The translations under genes and the position numbers were made by a program. Shown piece by piece: positions 10,801-21,575 of a DNA stretch of 64,000 nt (position 1 is the first letter of the stretch; every line of letters starts with the position of its first letter). The DNA comes from Heloderma charlesbogerti (lineage: Eukaryota; Chordata; Lepidosauria; Squamata; Helodermatidae). The notes under the pieces are model-generated. The model did no database searches. It was not told the origin of the DNA and worked only from the letters and a program-made list of their open reading frames with translations. The stretch lies in contig JANEZZ010002660.1 of assembly GCA_026122225.1 (NCBI GenBank), positions 248,001 to 312,000 on the forward strand. Direction: 5' to 3'.

Positions 10801-11944
10801 CAGCTCTCTTTGTTGTCTTTTTAAAGTTAGCCAAGTTTCTCTGGGAATCCAGGTAGGTGCTCATTGAATGCCACACATTAATCCTGGGATCCCAGCATGA
10901 AAGTCGGCTGAAATCAACAGAGGCCATCCAACCGGCATGCCGTAATATCGCTATAGCTTTCGATGTGTACACCACTGCTTTCTAGCATTTTGCACAGATT
11001 AAGAGTCCCTGAACCTTTACATCCCTTCTCCCTCCTATTGTTTGTCCCACAAAGCAGATGTTGAAAAAAGCAATTATTTGAATTCCAGTTCAAACTCTTA
11101 ACCATTATCAAAACCAAAGAAGGACCTTAAAATCTGTTACTCTGCAAAAAAAAAAAAAAAGACTCATTAAACATCTGTAAAACCCATTACAAGCCCCTGC
11201 AGCTCACTTATTGCAAGTACTAAAGGACTCAGGCACAAGGTATTACTTGCTGCAAAATAGCAAGTTGGTCGGGATGTCTTCCTTCAAGGGAGTGTGTGTT
11301 GCATTGCATACAGCATTTTTAATGACCGAGAAGCACTATTAAGGCTGCAATCCCAGGCAAGCTTGCTGGGGAGCTTGAAGGTGCCTTGTTGCCAAAGCTA
11401 TCCCAGTGTCGGCGTGGGGGTGGAGAGAGCCTTGGGGGAGGAAGAAGAGCAAGTAGTCCACCTAGGGGGCTTTGAGTCCTGCATTCTTTGTGCTTCCACA
11501 CTGCCCATCTCTGAAGCTTCCACGTCCTTTCCAGTGGTGTTTCTGTGTAAGCCCCCCCCCCCAAACTGGAGCTCCAGCACTTTCCTTCCTGCACCACTGG
11601 CTCAGATGATTGAGCCCCATGCTTCAAGTGCACCCCCTAGTAGCCTGACTGAGCGCTCAGCTGACCCTGAGGACTAACCCCTAGAAAGTCCCGATCACAG
11701 AGCTCGCTCCTCAGTCCGAGCAATGTGTCTCTGATGTGAAATGAGGTTGCCAAAGACCCTGCTGCTCTTTCCCCAAAGGATGCTTTGGATCCTGACCCTG
11801 ACTGGCTTTGACTATGGACTTCCCTCTAGCCCACTGGGGTCACACTTCTTCTCCTGGCCCATTTGGACTGACAGCTAGCTCTCCTGGGTCCTGGAACCAG
11901 ATTGCCTGGAGCTCCAGTACCAGTTGCACTCATGCCTGCTTGTG

Positions 11945-12055
11945 GGTTCCTGGTTGACAGCTGGTTGGCCACTGTGTGAGCAGAATGCTGGACTAGATGG
12001 ACCCAGGTCTAATCCAGCCATAGGGCCCTCCTCATGTTCTCATGAGCTTGACAAG
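11945..12055 (+). mobile_element. CR1-like LINE 3' end fragment
   Basis: CTGCTTGTGGGTTCCTGGTT, CAGCTGGTTGGCCACTGTGT and GAATGCTGGACTAGATGGAC followed by CATGTTCTCATGA correspond to the 3' end seen at 60790-60935. Confidence 0.65.
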
Positions 12056-12194
12056 GTGCAATAGACACACTGCAGGCACCTCATTATATGTGCCCCCTCA
12101 ATGTGCATCCCAGTCCATAGCCTTGCTGTACTGAGTCCTGCTTTTTTTGAGACCATCAAGCAGAACATTAGGAGCAGAGGAAGTACTACTGAGC

Positions 12195-12350
12195 CATGCC
12201 ATCTAGCTTAGTATTGTCCAAAGTGAGTGGCAAAGTCTCAGGCAGGGGTCTTTCCCAGATCTACCTGGAGATGTTGGAAATTGAACCTGGGATCTTTCGC
12301 ATGCAAAGCATTGGCTCTATCGCTTGGCTATGGCACCTTCCCATTGGGCA
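12195..12350 (-). mobile_element. tRNA-SINE fragment, reverse orientation
   Basis: CTTTCCCAGATCTACCTGGA, AATTGAACCTGGGATC (mirrored B box) and CATGCAAAGCA match the 5' half of the SINE at 10628-10800 on the opposite strand. Confidence 0.65.
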
Positions 12351-13019
12351 AACAGATGCAGCCCCTTTTGTCCAAAGAGACAGCCAGGACTTGGGGGTGG
12401 GGGGGATTTTGTGAGAAACACACAGAGCATCTCAGCCTTGGGTCAGCTGCTGAGCAAGGGGAGAACAGAATGAATGAAATGCCAGTAAATACAGAATGTT
12501 AAAAAGGAAGACAAGAACGGCTGCAAGACTGTTTTAATTTCAGGGAACACGTCTTGGGTGAAAGGAGTGTTTTCTGGGAAGATAATTGCATTTCAAATCT
12601 GCCAGAGATGGTTAGTCACAGAACTTGCTTCCGACCAAGCTTGTCATCCCTCTGACTTGGAAGCAAATATTAAATGTCATTGTTTAAGAAGCTCTCTTTA
12701 AACATTTGCTGACTGATGCCATCATTCCCAGATTCTATGTGGTGGCTGGGGTGGGACAGTCACAGAAGCTCCCACCTGCTTGCTGAGAGCTGACATGACT
12801 CTGAGGGTCTCACTGTGTGGCCAGACTAAATCTTAATAACAGTTCTTTTATCTGGCACTGCAAGCATCACACAGGCCAAGAGCCAAGTTACACAGATATT
12901 TTTCGTGTTCCTCCCCCTCTCTATTGACCAACGTAATGTCTACTAAATTAAAAAGCCAACTGAGCTATGGAGTCAGCTCACAAGAATTTATGGTGGCCAG
13001 TAATACAAGGGGGGAGAGT

Positions 13020-13915
13020 AGATGGGCTGTATTTTCTATATTGCCCAATAGCTGAAGCTCCCTGGGTGGTTCACAAAAATTAAAACCAAAAAGCACACAG
13101 TAAAACAATATAAAATATAAAAACATTAAAACCACAATATAACAATACAGCCAGAATAAAACCTAGCAGCAATGCAGAGATTTAAAATACAGATTTAAAA
13201 CAGCAAAGCTAAAAGACTAGAAAGCTAAAATGCTAAAATGCCTGGGAAAACAAAAAGGTCTTCACCTGGTGCTGGAAGGAATACAATGTACGTAGGTGCC
13301 AGGCGAACCTCACTAGGGAGCTCATTTCACAGCCGGGGTGCCACAGCAGAAACCAGGTTATGTGAAGGATCGCCTCCTTCTAGTAGCCACCTGCCTCACT
13401 TCTTTTGGCAGGGGCTCACAGAGAAGGGCCTCTGAAGATGATCTTAAGGTCAGGGAAGGTGCATATGGGAGGAGGCGATCCTTCACATAACCTGGCCCCA
13501 AGCCATTGAGGGCTTTGAATACTTTGAATCGGGGCCAGAAATGGACTGGCAGCCAGCGCAGCTGGAAAAGTACTGGCATAATATGAGCTCATTGGCCAGT
13601 CCCTGTTAACAATCTTGCTGCCCTATTTTGGACCAGCTGAACTTTCCGGACCATTTTCAAAGGCAGCCCCACGTATAACGCATTGCAGTAATCCAGACGA
13701 GAAGTTATCAGAGCATGGATAACTGTAGCAAGGCTATCTCTGTCCAGAAAAGGGCGTAGTTGGTATACCAGCCTAAGCTGATAAAAAGTGCTCCATGCCA
13801 CTGCATTCACCTGTGCCTCAAGTTCTGGGTCCAAGAGCACCCCCAAACTACGAACCTGATCCTTTAGGGGATAGTGCAGCCCTCTCCAGAACAGGTTGAA
13901 TGTCACCTAGCCTGT
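13020..13915 (-). mobile_element. Truncated L2-type LINE with broken RT frame
   Basis: On the minus strand, 13589-13906 encodes a late reverse-transcriptase segment of L2/CR1-group LINEs (RSLGVLLDPELEAQVNAVA, SRLDYCNALYVGLP, VQLVQNRAARLLTG). 13358-13579 carries the following LRWLPV, FKALNGLGPGYVKDRLLPYA region in a shifted frame. The 3' end, near 13030, shares the GCTTCAGCTATTGGGC-type terminus with the copies at 24176 and 53085. The order RT end, C-terminal domain, 3' UTR is intact, but there is at least one frameshift and the 5' part is missing. Confidence 0.88.
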
Positions 13916-14350
13916 AGGGAAGACCAACTAGAGTCTTTAGAGCATAAAGGGTGATGGGGAAGCAGACAGTTGCATGCAAAGATACTGGTGCAGATCCCCA
14001 GACACACAAACAAGGATCCATCTTGGCAGCAGACGTTTCTAAACCCAGGATCTAAACCCAGGAAAGACCTTATGTATTTGTATATCTGTTGTGCCCCATC
14101 TGAATTTTGCTACGCTCCTCTAATGTTTCTCTCACCTTAGTTTGCAAACTGTGTTCTAGGCATAGACATAAAAAGGAGCAAACAGACCATTCCTTTGCCT
14201 CCAGACAGGACTTCCAGGTTACTCTGGGTGTTAGAGAGGTTAAAATGGCCACTGTGCACAGGAGACCATGGAGAAACCAAGGACTTGGTTGTAGTTGTAA
14301 TTTGGCGGCAGCACCTCCCCAGCCTGTCATGGGACCTCATGTCATAGGCC

Positions 14351-14468
14351 ACCCTTCCCCAACCTGCTGCCCACCAGATGTGTTGCACTACAGTTCCCAT
14401 CATCCCAAGCCAATGACCATGTGGGTTGGGATGATGGGAACTGTAGTTCAAAGGATATGGAGGGCCCC
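14351..14468. mobile_element. Palindromic MITE, CCTTCCCCAACC family
   Basis: CTACAGTTCCCATCATCCCA and TGGGATGATGGGAACTGTAG are perfect mirror blocks separated by 26 bp. The flanking CCTTCCCCAACC and GGAGGGCCCC are the decayed ends. Confidence 0.8.
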
Positions 14469-14834
14469 TGCCATGCTGTCAGCTCACTAAAAAAATATTT
14501 TTTATTTGCAACACAACAACAGGAGGAAGGGAAGGGAAAAATCATATCGTAAGACATACCAATACACAGTAATCATTAACATCCCCCTTGATTTAGGAAA
14601 GGGGGAAAAGGAAAAAGGTGTGTGGGGGAGAACACAAATGTGGGGGCACTTCCATTTCAATGCCATACATTAATATAAGCACTCCATATCTCTAAATAAG
14701 CATCCATTCAGCTTTGACGGTTGTAGGAGATACACTCAAATGTAGCAAAAGTAGTGAAACCTTCACTCCATTGAATGATAGGTGGTGGGTGTTTTTCCTT
14801 CCAGGCTTCAAGGATAAGAGCTTTTGTGCATAAG

Positions 14835-15010
14835 GCTTTTGTGCATAAGGCTTTTAACCCACCACTTTACTGAGGGTTCTGCTTCCAGATTGTTTGCGGG
14901 ATTAAAGATGGTCTCTTTTACACGTATTTTTTTCCAGGGGAGTTCTTTCTCTGCCTTTCCACATGTTTCATTATTCACCCACTAGATGGCACTGTTGTAT
15001 AGCAGAATTG
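14835..15010 (-). mobile_element. Reversed fragment of the 9596-9970 element
   Basis: GGCTTTTAACCCACCA, TTCTGCTTCCAGATTGTTTG, CGGGATTAAAGAT and TTTCATTATTCACCCACTAG align in order with the reverse complement of 9780-9970. A GCTTTTGTGCATAAG word is duplicated in tandem at the left edge (14820-14850). The far end is not recognisable. Confidence 0.6.
14978..14994 (+). promoter_or_regulatory. CTCF-like core motif
   Basis: CCCACTAGATGGCACTG matches the CTCF core pattern closely (CCACTAGATGGCACT). It occupies the place corresponding to 9814-9830 in the related element. Occupancy is not testable from sequence. Confidence 0.45.
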
Positions 15011-15346
15011 TGCAAATACAGGAGAGCTCTATAATGAAATTCAAAGAAAATACCAGACTTTCCTTGTTAGAAAAAAACCCCTGCTGTAATGGTTGCAAAG
15101 CACAGGAGAGGCTCTGGAGGATGACGATATCATATAAAGCACTCACAAACTACCGTGAGTGAGGACTCACGAGTGCATAATAAATGCTTCCTGTAGAAAG
15201 GCTCCAAGTCTCTTTGCAACTGTAAGGGCTGTAAGAATCCACTTTTGATGTCCCTCTGTTAATCCCCACATCGCAGGGATGGAATTTAAAAGCACGTGGA
15301 CATCTGCTATTATCACAGATTTTTCAAGAATAAAATTTATGCAAGC

Positions 15347-15393
15347 AATCATAGAATCATAGAATAGCAGGGTTGGAAGGGGCCTACAAGACT
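15347..15393 (-). mobile_element. CR1 3'-terminal stub
   Basis: ATCATAGAATCATAGAATAG followed by GGGTTGGAAGGGGCC is the 3' end of a CR1 LINE on the minus strand. Only about 45 bp are left. Confidence 0.8.
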
Positions 15394-15744
15394 TGCGACC
15401 AAATGAGTTCCAGCCGAAAAGATGCCACTGCAGGACATGCCCAAGGAGGCATCGTCCCCATTACATTGCCAGCTCTCAGCTCACATGAGACAACGTTGAG
15501 ACCCAACAGGGTGGGCCCATGCCCTGGGTGAACTGAGCATAACACACCCCTGGCTCTTCTGCAGAACTCTGGGGTGTGAGAGCAGATGTGGGTCAGACAG
15601 TAGAAACTGGTGGGGCACATTTATTATGGGTTCAGTCCAGAGATTTGTCATGGAACAGGGTGGGTGGAAGGTGTTTGAGGGGCTGCTGCTGAGACGAGGG
15701 GGCAGGAAAGACACCTTGCATGGGCAGATCACTGGACCCAGCCC

Positions 15745-15930
15745 TATTTATTTATGAGAGGTATATTCCACCCTTCCTCTGGGCATCCTACGTGGTCCCT
15801 CCCCCCTTATCCTCACATTCTCAATGCGGTGGGGTAGGTTAAGCTGAAAGACAGTGACTGTCCAAGTGCACCCGGCCATCTTCATGGCTGAGCAGGGGTC
15901 TGAACCTAGTCTGACACTGCACTTGGGGGA
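15745..15930 (-). mobile_element. MIR/L2-like tail repeat
   Basis: TATTCCACCCTTCCTCTGGG, TTATCCTCACATTCTCAATG, AGACAGTGACTGTCCAAG and GCAGGGGTCTGAACC follow the pattern shared with 50015-50250 and 54960-55192. Orientation is assigned by analogy with mammalian MIR/L2. Confidence 0.55.
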
Positions 15931-16237
15931 GACACATTCCATGTCATAAGGGCCAAGTCTGTGTTATACTGTTGCATGTTCCCTGCTTTTCTGAGCGGCA
16001 ACAAGTTCCGCGGGAGCATTACTTCGGATTGGTTTGCTTTGGATGAGGGATCACCCTGGAGACTGTGTCTCCGTGATACTACCTTGTCTGCAAGTATGGA
16101 AGCAGAGCATCAGTGGAGGTGAAGAGCAGGCACTACTGTAAGGCAGCAGACCCCCGTCCAGAAATCAGAGCCTTAGAGAGAAGCTGCGAGCCCTCAAGAT
16201 GACCTCACACCCTTCCTCTCCCTTCCAAATGGTTAAA

Positions 16238-16370
16238 CAGCCTTCCCCAACCTAGTGCCATCCAGATTGTTGGACTGCAACTCCCATCACCCCCAGCCAG
16301 CATGGTCATTGGGGAGTATGTGAATTGCAGTCTCACACATCTAGAGGGCACCACGTTGGGGAAGATGGCT
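16238..16370. mobile_element. Palindromic MITE, CCTTCCCCAACC family
   Basis: CAGCCTTCCCCAACCTAGTG at the left and ACCACGTTGGGGAAGATGG at the right mirror each other, with ACTCCCATCACCCCCAGCCA near the centre. Confidence 0.82.
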
Positions 16371-16379
16371 GTATACTTT

Positions 16380-16410
16380 CACACACACACACACACACAC
16401 ACACGCGCGC
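16380..16410. repeat. CA/CG microsatellite
   Basis: About 12 CA units run into a short CGCGCG tract, directly after the MITE at 16238-16370. Confidence 0.9.
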
Positions 16411-16493
16411 CCTGGCACCCTCCCCTTAGCTGCAGGGTGAGAAGAAGCATCACCTTCTCCAAACTTATGAGCATCACATTTGAAATACAGAAA

Positions 16494-17019
16494 CCTGGTT
16501 CACACCACACAGCCAGCTCATTGTGGGTCATTATTTCACCCACAATAAGCTGTGGTGCATCCTGGGTGTGTATCCACCATTCTGAATATGCAACCCCCAA
16601 AGGGGGATTGTGCTATGTCGTATGAAACCAGCCATCACGGGTTATTCGAGGGTTAAACAACCATCATGTGACCCTACAATTAACTGAGGTAAACAGTTAT
16701 GATTAACCCTCAACTAACCCTACTACTAACCCTAAGTACTACGAACAGGACAAGTCCCCACTACTAAGGACTACTAAGTATTACTAATCCTAAGTAACCC
16801 TATTACTAACACCCTCACGTAACCCTATTACTAATTGAGGTAGACAGTCATGATTAATCCTCAACTAACCCACGATGGCTGGGTTTGCACGACATGGTGC
16901 AACCCCCGATGGCCCCAGTCTCAGGTCGCATATTGAGAACTGTGGCCTCGCACACACGGAACACACATGGCACAGTCACATAACCCACAGTGAGCCGGCC
17001 ATGTCCTGCGAACCAGGTC
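16494..17019. mobile_element. DNA transposon with CCTGGTTC ends and TAACCCTA-rich core
   Basis: The left end ACCTGGTTCACACCACACAG is mirrored by GTCCTGCGAACCAGGT. Inner blocks CTCATTGTGGGTCATTAT and CATAACCCACAGTGAG also mirror. The core (16690-16870) is an irregular expansion of TAACCCTATTACTAA-like words. There is no transposase. The ends match those of 5459-5920 and 43303-43505. Confidence 0.75.
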
Positions 17020-17045
17020 AGAGAGATTTCCAGCTATCAACCAAC

Positions 17046-17140
17046 CAGCCTTCCCCAACCTGGTGTCCTCCAGATGTGCCATCAAGCTGGGTGGGGGCGG
17101 TGAGTGTAGTAGTCCAACACATTTGGAGGGCAGCTGATTG
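17046..17140. mobile_element. Degenerate palindromic MITE, CCTTCCCCAACC family
   Basis: CAGCCTTCCCCAACCTGGTG plus CCTCCAGATGTG on the left and GTAGTCCAACACATTTGGAG on the right. The centre is rearranged. Confidence 0.7.
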
Positions 17141-17271
17141 AGGCAGGCTTAGTTTCCATCAGCCGGCTGCCCTGGGCTCTTGGTCTGCCGCCTGCCTATA
17201 AGTGAAAGAGCCGTCTGTCCGCCAGCAGCTGTTGACCAAACCTTTTGTTCTTGGTTTTTTCCCACCCGCAG

Positions 17272-17470
17272 GAGAAAAGCCATCAGCAAGAGCAAAGAGT
17301 CGGTGTTGTCAGAGAACGGACGGGAGACAGTGAAGTACCGGTCAGCAGTCCAGGTGGAGGAAGACCCCCTGGAAGAGTCTGTCCTTCTGCCCATGGACCC
17401 GAACCTGGAATGCCACAGCCCACCTCCTGACTACAACTCCGTGATCCAGTACTCTGCTCCTCCAGTGTAA
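17272..17470 (+). CDS. Terminal coding exon of the unrecognised gene
   Basis: The exon follows a TTTTTTCCCACCCGCAG acceptor. One base completes the codon split at 5133, then 65 codons run to TAA at 17468-17470. The peptide starts RKAISKSKESVLSENGRE, continues through VEEDPLEESVLLPMDPN and ends PPPDYNSVIQYSAPPV. There is no membrane segment. The serine/acid-rich composition and the PPDYNSV and IQY tyrosine motifs would suit the cytosolic tail of a membrane receptor or adhesion protein, but that is inference and I cannot name the family. It is the clearest host coding sequence in the window. Confidence 0.78.
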
Positions 17471-20403
17471 CTGGCCCTGGGACGACCCATCCTTGTTTGC
17501 ATCTCCGACCGCACAGTATTCTCTCCTCAGGCTTCCCATTTGTACTGCCTGCTTAAAAGAACTCGTGTTAAAAAGAGAGGATATGTCCAACAAGTGCCCT
17601 GGTCCAATCTGTCTTTGGTGTCTAACCCCCAGTGCAAATGGACATCCTTGTAAGAGCAGCTGTCTGAAGGGTGTATTCCAGCCAATTTGGCTTTCCTAAC
17701 TTTCCACACAGCAGGTTTATTTTTTTTTAAATCTGCTGTTGCACACATCACATCTTCATTCTGTAGGGACCTCTCTCTGAAAGCTTTGTGACAAACACAG
17801 TATGGTCCTCATATGTTGCTCAGAACCAACTGCCACTGTAAATTCATTTCTAAGGACCAGGGTTTATTCTTCAGGGATTACTGCCCTCACAGTTTCAGGT
17901 CTAAAGAAGATTTGGGGTTTTTTACTCATTTGTGTGGAGGATTGTTTTTACTGATTAATGAAAATCAGATTGATTGCAGCACTGGATTTATATCTGCTAG
18001 ACCACACACACAACCAACATTGGATTGCAATTCATACTCACCCACAATTGACTTCCCTGCAAAGTGAGGCTGCGAAATGCACATTGACAATCAAGACATT
18101 TTTCTCCTTGTGGATGCAAGGTGGAAGTGATAGTGTAGTGATATTAGGTAGATAGAATGATGCTGGGGGGAAATTTAAAAAGATGCCCTGGGTGTTGTGC
18201 TGGGATAGGAAGGCAAAGCTAAGATCCCATGAAACTGTGAATCAAAAGCCTCTTAAATGGGGCTTGGAAAGAATGGTCATTTGGATTTTGTTAGGGCTTC
18301 TGAGATAACAGTCCCCCCAAATGAATATTCTGTCTTAATGAGCAACAGGAACATTCCTTCTAATGTCCATTGAGCCTTAATTAACCATGTAGAAATGTAT
18401 GTTACGTGTTTATCGCTGCTTAAGTAAACAGTACAGATACAACAAACAGGTTAGCTATAAAAGCACTTAGCTTGCAAATAATTTATTCATAAGATTAGTG
18501 AAAATTCTGTATAATTCACTCCTGCTTTAGTGTTCTGAGATGCTTTCCATGTGAATTTGTTCTGATCCTGTGCCTTACTCTTTAATTTGTGAAAATGGGT
18601 ATGTGTAGAAAACTTTGCTTATGAAAGCTAACGCCCCAAGAAGATTGGCAGCAATGGGGTGGTGGGAGGAGGGGGGGTGTATTAAAAGCCACATGTGTAG
18701 AAACCTATGCTCTCTCACGTACGAAAGAAAATTGGAAATATTTATACCATGCTAATTAGCCATTTGCCTGAAAACCCAGCAGCTGTTATTGTGCATGGCT
18801 AAAGAATTAAAAGGATGAAGAAAAATGTGGGGAGAGGGTTGACAACTTTTGAAACAGCCCCTGTAGCAATACCTACAACAACTGTTTGATCTGCAGCAGT
18901 TAGCAGTTGATACGAGGTAATGAGTGGATTAACTCCCTGCTGTGAAAAGCTTCATCTGCTGATTTCAGCAGATCAAACTTCTCTTCAGGGTGTAGGGCCA
19001 GGGTTGGGTGGTTGGTGGTGGTTCTTCTCCATCCAGAGAGGACTGAGGCAGCCATTCATGGTTGTTTCTGTATTCCAGCCACCATGTTGCATTTCTTAAC
19101 CAAAATCTTCCTGCTGGTCATAGGTGTTCTTTGGCTTTATATGAGTGCTGTGGAGATTATGGCGCCTTCCACTTGGTGGCTACTCCTTTGAAAGGGGTGC
19201 GTCGGCTTCTCAACTCCCCAGGGGACCTGCACCACCCCACGACTGTGAGAGTCACTGTGTCTGTTTCTAGAGTGGTGTGCTTGCCACGTCTCTCTGGCTT
19301 TCCCCTGCACCACTCCAGTGAATCCAGTTCTCATTGGGAACATAACTGCAGGTGTTAATGTGCAGGGCCGGTGGTGCTCGCATGGCTCCATGCCACACAA
19401 TACGCTTATTCCACATGAGTACTGAGTTTGAACATTACTGGAGAGATGTGGAAAGATATACCTGGCTGCACCGATCCGCCCAGATGAACCAAGTCACACC
19501 TGCCGTCTACAGGATGGTATGGCGATCTGGGTTCCTGCTTTCCATGACCCAAGCTATATTGAGGCTCTTTCCCCCAGTCCCTGCAGGGCGCAGCAAATGT
19601 GCCCTAACCTGTTTGCTTCAAGTCCCAGTCCTGGAACCAAACCTCTGATGAACACAGAATCCTCTAACAGGGTCCCCTGAAAATGAGTTTCAGGATCTGC
19701 AGAGGAATATTAAGCTTTCCCAGTAAGACTATTGCTCAGGCATGCAGAAACTAGCATAGCAAGAGAGTTTATTTCATGTGTGCGCGTGTGTGTGTTATGT
19801 CCTTAAATTTAGCAGCTGATTGGAAAAAGTAAGAAAGGGAGAAAGAAAGGGAAAGATACCTTGGAGCATGAGAGTAAGGTTTTCCCAGCACCCAATGTAG
19901 AGCCCCAACAGATTGCCTCTGCCCCAGGCTTCTTTTTGCTAGGTTGAAAACCCCATCCCGTGTTTTGCAGCAAGCCCTGTTGCCTGCTGTGCCCCAGTCT
20001 CTCCTCATGCATGCAAAGGGTAAGAACAGTCCCTAAAGGGGCCTGTATTGGAATCTCCTCTCGAACAGGTTGCATAGCTCCGCCCTGCTGGATCAGAAGC
20101 CTGGAGAGGTCTCTGGGGCATTTTCTCTTGATATAGAACTGGGTCTTTGGGGAAATTGTGTAGTATCTTCCCAAAGCCAAAGTCACTCCCCTAGACCCAC
20201 TGCTAAGCATTTCTGCATGGCTTCACTGATAGATCTCCTTTTTGGTTTTTTGTGTGTTTTTTTAACCAGCAGAATTACTGCCTGAAAATGGACATGTATT
20301 ACTTGTATTTTATTTACTAATATTCCTTGTGACCTTACCTTTCCCCTGCCCCTTAATTTAATTATTGTGTTTTAAGTTGATATATAAAGTCCAGCCCTTT
20401 CGG

Positions 20404-20488
20404 CTGCAATCCTATACATACTTATATGGTAGTAAGTCCCACTGAGCTCAGTGGGGCGTAGTTCTATGTAGACGTATGTAGGATTGTA
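20404..20488. mobile_element. Palindromic MITE, CAATCCTAT/AGTAAGTCCC family
   Basis: GCAATCCTATACATACTTAT and TACGTCTACATAGAACTACG (minus) are the two arms around TCCCACTGAGCTCAGTGGGG, whose centre CCCACTGAGCTCAGTGGG is a perfect 18-bp palindrome. If the 3' UTR call is right, this hairpin is transcribed. Confidence 0.85.
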
Positions 20489-21105
20489 CTGTTCGGCGAG
20501 GTAAGCATTTCCAGTACCGCTCCCATATGGGATTTTGAACATGCCTGACTTTGGCTGGTTTGTGTTCATAGCGTTTACTTAGTAGAAGCAGTCAGTATAG
20601 ATGCTCATTTATGTGGCAATGTTTATAATGCTTTTCAAGTACAAAAGAGCAGGAAAGACCCTGACGCAAGAGCTGAGACAGATGTCACTCAGGCTTGCAG
20701 GCCAGGCTCCAGTTTACAAGAATCCCCCTTCCAACTCCATTCTTATTGCTGCTTGAGCCAAATGTCCCCTGGGCTGGGCATTTGGACACTTGGGTGTTTC
20801 TTTAATGTTTTGGTTTAATGCTACTTGGGCTTCTTTTAGAAAACAAGGAGCCACGTGAATCTTGCAGGGCAGGACAGGTGAAAGGATGAGAGAGACATTG
20901 CTGCCTTTGTTCTCACATAAGGCTGATCTCAGTTGCTGGACAAACGAGGAGCCAGTTTTGCCCAAAGGAGTGTATTTCGGATTGTTGTTGTTTTTAATGC
21001 TACTCAGGGAATTCTTTGTGACTTCAGAGGGCACTCTGCTACCTGCCTTTGCATCCTGATTAATCTCAAATATTAATCACTACAGATCTGCCTCTGTTTC
21101 AAATG

Positions 21106-21108
<3 letters not shown>

Positions 21109-21140
<32 letters not shown>

Positions 21141-21158
21141 GTCTCCCTCCCTCCCTCC
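21109..21158. repeat. CT microsatellite grading into CCTCCCTC
   Basis: About 14 CT units followed by GTCTGTCTCCCTCC-type repeats, a pyrimidine-only strand of about 50 bp apart from two G. Confidence 0.9.
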
Positions 21159-21433
21159 TTTAGCAATCCTACATTAGCATCATCAAAGAGAGTTCTGCCC
21201 TCTCCATTTTCTGCCTGTTACCTCCCTTCATGACATACACAATCATTTCAGAAAAGGCATTTGTTCATATCCATAACCCACTCATATATTGGGCCAATTT
21301 TTAAAAAATGTATTCTTTGTCCTGCTGTAATTGCATATCCGTATTCTCCACTTCTGTGAAGCTGAAACGGTTGCTTTATTTCTAGTCCCTCTCCATTTTG
21401 TCTCCTGCCTTTTGTTTAAGAGAGAGGCTAAAA

Positions 21434-21575
21434 CAGCCTTCCCCAAGGCGGTGCCCTACGGATGTGTTGGACTAGAACTGTCATTCACCCACAGCCAATG
21501 ACCATGCTGGCTGAGAGTGATGGGAGTTGTAGTCCAAAACATCTGGAGGGGCCCGGGTCGGGGGAATCCGGGCTA
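21434..21575. mobile_element. Palindromic MITE, CCTTCCCCAACC family
   Basis: CAGCCTTCCCCAAGGCGGTG at the left; TGATGGGAGTTGTAGTCC and AAAACATCTGGAGGGGCCC at the right. It lies within the presumed 3' UTR. Confidence 0.78.

Larger units (their letters stand above)
5134..17271 (+). other. 12.1-kb intron rich in transposable elements
   Basis: It is bounded by GTAAGT at 5134 and TTTTTTCCCACCCGCAG ending at 17271. A further small exon inside cannot be excluded. It contains DNA-transposon palindromes, CR1 and L2 LINE pieces, two tRNA-SINE copies and microsatellites, listed separately. The stretch 12530-12760 is the longest apparently repeat-free interval and looks unlike the surrounding repeats. 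Confidence 0.65.

Noticed and set aside
16690..16870. Interstitial telomere array
   Set aside because: The words are TAACCCTA-like but irregular and interleaved with other sequence; they lie inside a DNA element, not a TTAGGG array.
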